From: Ostrinia nubilalis
Taxonomy: Eukaryota; Arthropoda; Insecta; Lepidoptera; Crambidae
Assembly (NCBI RefSeq): GCF_963855985.1
Contig: NC_087111.1
Coordinates: forward strand, 1,121,001 to 1,185,000
Direction of reading: 5' to 3'
Length of the DNA: 64,000 bases
Shown here: in pieces, positions 62,363-64,000 of the stretch
Layout of the letters: each line of letters begins with the position of its first letter
Numbering within the stretch: the stretch's first letter is position 1
Notes under the pieces: generated by a model
What the model saw: the letters and a program-made list of their open reading frames with translations, nothing else
Databases searched by the model: none
What the model was told of the DNA's origin: nothing
Translations under genes and position numbers: made by a program

Positions 62363-64000
62363 GTTGAAATGGATCGCGAAAGCTTAAAATCTTATAATAA
62401 AACCCCCAGTGACCCCAGGTGACTGTAGCCTTTTTGTTTTGTAGTTTTTCGAACAGTTGTTTTTTCTGATTACCTAATTCCCTTGTGAGTCTATGGTAGA
62501 TTAACTTTGATGGGACTAACTTAATCTTCAGTAAAATGTGTTGTATCTTTTTCCTGAACTAACTTATACTTCACTGCTTGGAGTTTATTGGCGTTTAATT
62601 AAATTAGGTATGATGTTACACAGTTATACCTAACGGAGAAAATTCTACCCTGAAGCGATGACAAAGTAATTAATCATTTGTTAGATAGACAATCCTATTT
62701 TTAGAGATATTTCATTATATTCCTTGCAGTGAAGTGCTTGTTTATCCCTAAGGAAAAGTATGTGTATGTATGGTTTGGTGTGTGATGTGTGTCTTAAAAC
62801 AAGAATCAAACACAAAGGGATTATACATAGGTACTTTTTGTACATTGATCCCGTACCATAATGATTTCAATCACGTCCAATTCCACTGCATGCGATAATG
62901 ATTGTTTTTTACAATTAATTCCCATGATGCATTATGAAACGAGCACGTTAAAGTGACGTCACCACACACGTTTCATGAAACATGCACGTGTCGTGACGTC
63001 ACAGCACCCGCACGTTGTTAACGCATGTCTCACGCAGGGCGGCACGCTCGCACGTCGCCGGACGCGGAAGCGGTAGCGGGCGCGGGTATGGACACATTTC
63101 ATAGCGGCTGGCTTACTGCGCTCAACGATTCAATATATCCGCTATATCTGGCTCTATTGTTCAATATGATCAGAGAGAGATGCATGGACTTGAATACAAG
63201 GGGCTTTATTGAATAGGCGTTAAAATTTCTAAATATTTAATTAAGCATAATATCATTTATTTCAAGAATATAGTTACAAATTATCATGTTAATGAGGAAG
63301 TAAAAGTCGCTTGCAAATAATTGTAATTAGAATTAATCTGAAAAAAAACAAAAAAAAAATGTGTAAATCACAACCATCTGATTTGATGACGTTATCAATC
63401 CAGGGTGTCAGCTACGTCCAAACCAAAAATAATCAAAATCTGTCTAATAGTTTTTGAGTTATAAATAATGTGACGAATTGAATCTGTGAGTGAAAGAGAA
63501 CAATAGAGCAGATATCGTTGGAAAAGAAATCGTTTGCTGATCAAGCTATGGCTGCTTCGCGCTCAAATCGAATCTATATTTTTATGCGCGCTGAAACATT
63601 AATGAAAATCTTTGTTTTAGGTTTTTGCTATGACGCTTTAAAAATCAATTATTAGCTTAGTAATGGAATATTCATCAAAGTTACGACTATAGGAGTCGTT
63701 TTATTATTTAAACACAAATGAACGTTTTGACTGACATATTTTACTCTGCCGCTCCGCTACCGCTTATATCTTATACTAAACATAAAAATGTAAAACAATA
63801 CCCTTGTTGTCAAATCAACAATTAGACTTCAATACGTCCCTCGCATGACTAACTATCTTATCTCAGTCTTTTGGCGATTTGAGTAAGGACTACACATTTT
63901 TTCCTGTTTCCATTGTCTACGATTTTCTCTAATTCACGTATCTGTATGTACATTGGTTCTCAACTTATAGACACGTGTGTAGCTAACGTATCTAAACAAT
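62363..64000. other. Intron sequence after exon 22, no further exon supported
   Basis: No DOCK-like coding sequence is visible. A possible acceptor at 63037 (CACGCAG|GGCGGC) opens 12 codons then TAG at 63074; I do not call it an exon. The rest is AT-rich with direct repeats of TGACGTCAC near 62955-63000. Confidence 0.45.

Noticed and set aside
63038..63076. Terminal mbc exon (GGTLARRRTRKR, stop)
   Set aside because: The acceptor is plausible but the 12 residues do not resemble a DOCK tail, and the expected proline-rich Crk-binding region is missing. More exons probably lie downstream.

Overview
The window is nuclear DNA from an insect, most likely a moth or butterfly (inference). Its only host gene is the C-terminal two thirds of a DOCK1/2/5-type guanine-nucleotide exchange factor, orthologous to Drosophila myoblast city (mbc), on the + strand. 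I place 22 exons between 6557 and 61763. They join into one open frame of 3405 nt (1135 codons) with matching splice phases at every junction. They cover the helical region before the catalytic domain, the whole DHR-2 (DOCKER) Rac-GEF domain, and the start of the C-terminal tail. The SH3/DHR-1 part lies upstream of the window and the end of the tail lies downstream. The introns carry an insect repeat load of several LINEs, Helitron-like fragments, hAT-like elements, a tRNA-derived SINE, a solo LTR and many fold-back MITEs.

Layout. 1-5.1 kb: a CR1-like LINE with an intact ORF2 and an ORF1 split by a TA-target MITE. 5.1-11.8 kb: mbc exons 1-4, with a nested pile-up of RTE fragment, fold-back, hAT and RTE fragment in intron 1. 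11.8-19.5 kb: a long intron holding two candidate extra exons and a palindromic hAT element packed with TATCGATA. 19.5-26.5 kb: exons 5 and 6 with large tandem arrays. 26.5-34.8 kb: an inverted-repeat element inserted in a minisatellite; it contains a Mutator-like element (9-bp TSD), which contains a SINE and a second PHD-type LINE. 35.4-36.8 kb: exon 7. 36.8-42.3 kb: a full-length LINE with RNase H and an 11-bp TSD. 42.4-64 kb: exons 8-22 with many small transposons, a second copy of the Mutator-like element, and a solo LTR.

The most unusual feature is repeated duplication of exon edges. At ten of the exons (including one candidate exon) a segment crossing a splice site, usually the exon 3' end plus its GT donor, has been copied into the adjacent intron. 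Copy number ranges from 2 to about 25. The copies range from nearly identical (exon 6) to strongly decayed (exons 11 and 17), so the process appears to have acted repeatedly on this gene. The original copies still give an unbroken reading frame. Whether any duplicated donors are used, or some arrays are assembly errors, cannot be settled from sequence alone.
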